Below are positions 62,573 to 64,000 of a stretch of DNA of 64,000 bases, piece after piece. The stretch comes from Rheinheimera riviphila. Its GTDB lineage: Bacteria; Pseudomonadota; Gammaproteobacteria; Enterobacterales; Alteromonadaceae. The stretch is from contig NZ_SACS01000002.1 of NCBI RefSeq assembly GCF_004005945.1, positions 186,001 to 250,000 of the forward strand, written 5' to 3'. Numbering within the stretch: the stretch's first letter is position 1; the number at the start of each line of letters is the position of its first letter. A program made the translations under genes and the position numbers. Below the pieces are notes generated by a model. The model did not search any database and was not told where the DNA came from. It worked only from the letters and a program-made list of their open reading frames with translations.

Positions 62573-64000
62573 CAGCCGGCAACCCGCAACACTTCTTCAA
62601 TGGTGGTGGTGCCCTGAATGGCCTTTAGCAAACCGTCTTCAAGCAAAGTCCGGCCACCTTGCTCTTTATTAATCACCCGGGCCTTCTGAATAAAATTCTG
62701 ATCTTTGGGGACTGCTTTAATTGCGTCTGAGCAGCGTAAATATTCGATCACGGCCACCCGCCCCTGAAAGCCGGTATGATTACAATGCTCACAGCCTTTT
62801 GCCTGTTTCAGTTGCAATGGCACCTGGAACCGTTCAGCCAAAGCCGGTAATGCGTATTTATGCTCAAGCTCGGCCTGGTTTTCAGCTGACACAGCGCAAT
62901 GCGGGCATAACCGGCGAACCAGTCGCTGTGCCACAATCGACACCAGCGCCGCATTCAGTAAAAACTCTTCCACCCCTAGATCCAGCAGTCGGGTATAAGC
63001 ACTGGGCGCATCGTTGGTATGCACTGTTGAAAACACCAGGTGACCGGTTAACGCCGATTGCATCGCAATACCGGCAGTTTCTTTATCGCGGATTTCACCG
63101 AGCATAATGATGTCCGGATCCTGACGGACGATGCTGCGTAAACCGGCAGCAAAGTCAAAACCGATGTCACTTTGTACCTGCACCTGATTAATACCATCCA
63201 ATTGATATTCAACCGGATCTTCAAGCGTGATGATTTTCACGCCCGGCGTATTGAGTTTATTCAAAAAGGTATAAAGACTGGTGGTTTTACCTGAGCCGGT
63301 CGGGCCGGTCAGTAAAATAACGCCGGCGGTGGTTTGCAAATCCTGCAGGATTTTCTGTTCTAAATCGGCAGAGATCCCCAGCACTTTCATATCGTAGTTG
63401 ATGGCGTCTTTGCGTAGAAAACGCATCACAATACTTTCGCCATCATTAAGCGGAAGTGCCGATACCCGGATATCAAGGTCAATACCGCCAATCCGCATTT
63501 CAATTTTACCGTCTTGCGGCCGGCGCTTTTCGGCAATATCCATATTGCTGAGAATTTTTAACCGGGTAATCACCGGCAACAATAAACCGCTTGGAATGCT
63601 TTCGACATCCTGCAACACACCATCAATCCGGAACCGGACTTTACCACGGCCCTGGCTCGGTTCGACATGCATATCCGAAGCGCGCTGGCGCAAAGCGCGG
63701 GTGATCAATGCGTTGAGTAAGTTTACCGTCGGCGCTTCTGACGCCAGTTCGCGAAGGCGCGCCTCTTCAACGGAGGTCAGTTCACCGCTCAGCACCGGCG
63801 CTGAAGTTTGTTCGGCTTTACTGCGCAGAAAATGCAGAATGTCTAAAGTACTGACCACCACCTGAAACGACGGTGCATGTTGATTTAATAATTCATGGAT
63901 ATCGCGGTTTAATGGGCTGCTGGTGGCAAATAACCAGCCCTGTGCCGTTTTCTGAAATGGGATCCAGCTTTTTTCTAATAACGCTGCCAGCGGCAAGGTA
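62572..64000 (-). CDS. gspE: GspE, type II secretion ATPase (5' end cut by window)
   Basis: GspE is the hexameric ATPase that powers the T2SS. About 475 residues are visible. The frame stays open at the window edge, so the true start is outside. Visible are part of the N1E domain, Walker A LLTGPTGSGKTTSLYTF near residue 233, the Asp box (TLEDPVEYQLDGINQVQV), Walker B PDIIMLGEIRDKETAGIA and the His box GHLVFSTVHTNDA. The tetracysteine zinc site (RRLCPHC and CEHCNHTGFQGR) is of the GspE/PilB kind. It leads the operon E-F-H-I-J-K-L-M-N-D. Confidence 0.95.
   Translation of the reverse strand, partial: TLPLAALLEKSWIPFQKTAQGWLFATSSPLNRDIHELLNQHAPSFQVVVSTLDILHFLRSKAEQTSAPVLSGELTSVEEARLRELASEAPTVNLLNALITRALRQRASDMHVEPSQGRGKVRFRIDGVLQDVESIPSGLLLPVITRLKILSNMDIAEKRRPQDGKIEMRIGGIDLDIRVSALPLNDGESIVMRFLRKDAINYDMKVLGISADLEQKILQDLQTTAGVILLTGPTGSGKTTSLYTFLNKLNTPGVKIITLEDPVEYQLDGINQVQVQSDIGFDFAAGLRSIVRQDPDIIMLGEIRDKETAGIAMQSALTGHLVFSTVHTNDAPSAYTRLLDLGVEEFLLNAALVSIVAQRLVRRLCPHCAVSAENQAELEHKYALPALAERFQVPLQLKQAKGCEHCNHTGFQGRVAVIEYLRCSDAIKAVPKDQNFIQKARVINKEQGGRTLLEDGLLKAIQGTTTIEEVLRVAG

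Noticed and set aside
54704-64000. Reading this operon as MSHA or type IV pilus genes (mshL, mshG, mshE and so on)
   Set aside because: A GspK-type pseudopilin with its DDWQDSDD stretch, the H-I-J-K pseudopilin series and the Xps gene order fit a type II secretion system. MSHA operons have a different order and a major MshA pilin.
1-64000. Search for prophage, integrase, toxin-antitoxin or defence genes
   Set aside because: None of the genes read here shows integrase, transposase, toxin-antitoxin or restriction motifs. The only mobile-type signals are the short repeats.

Overview
The window reads as chromosome of a gammaproteobacterium of the Alteromonadales type, Rheinheimera- or Shewanella-like. 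This is judged from gene order and protein style only, with no database search. The pointers are an intact ccmABCDEFGHI cluster next to an orphan FliK/FlhB2 pair, the block rluB-scpB-scpA-yciO-rnm facing an attenuated trpEGDCFBA operon, rnfABCDGE-nth, and an Xps-ordered type II secretion (T2SS) operon. Nearly everything is ordinary chromosomal gene content. No prophage, integron, insertion sequence or CRISPR array was seen.

Layout. 1-6.7 kb (minus): the cytochrome c maturation operon, with ccmI cut by the window edge. 6.7-9.5 kb (plus): a Gln-rich FliK-like protein, a free FlhB C-terminal-like domain, and a small unknown protein. 9.6-13.9 kb (minus): rluB, scpB, scpA, yciO, rnm. 14.1-21.2 kb (plus): trp leader/attenuator, a second Trp-codon-rich small ORF, then trpE, G, D, CF, B, A. 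21.2-30.4 kb: an unknown exported protein and an orphan efflux adaptor (plus), then an M14 carboxypeptidase, an outer-membrane barrel protein, uvrB and a MATE transporter (minus). 31-40.4 kb (plus): tRNA-Asn, a degenerate GGDEF/EAL (CsrD-like) protein, the Rnf complex, nth and gloA. 40.4-47.5 kb (minus): an intact GGDEF/EAL protein, an aspartoacylase-like protein, bfd, a DUF2750 protein, a cyclophilin, YqaA and MAPEG proteins, with two kinds of intergenic palindromic repeat between them. tdk (plus) follows.

48-64 kb (minus) looks like a cell-surface module. It holds a membrane CapD/WbpM-type sugar dehydratase, a polysaccharide pyruvyl transferase, a nitroreductase-like protein, a 458-residue exported protein with highly-expressed-gene codon use and its own strong promoter, and a T2SS operon (secretin, N/C-like, M, L, K, J, I, H, F, E) that runs off the window end. 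The exported protein sits directly after the secretin gene. It is the natural candidate for an abundant substrate, possibly an S-layer-like protein.

Items most worth a second look: (1) two consecutive Trp-rich leader ORFs ahead of trpE, only the first with a recognisable terminator; (2) three copies of a TA-flanked miniature element whose inner hairpin arms differ in sequence between copies but stay complementary; (3) a cluster of REP-like hairpins with a similar compensatory change; (4) the exported protein/T2SS pair, with an inverted repeat lying over its promoter and no separate GspG gene in the visible operon.
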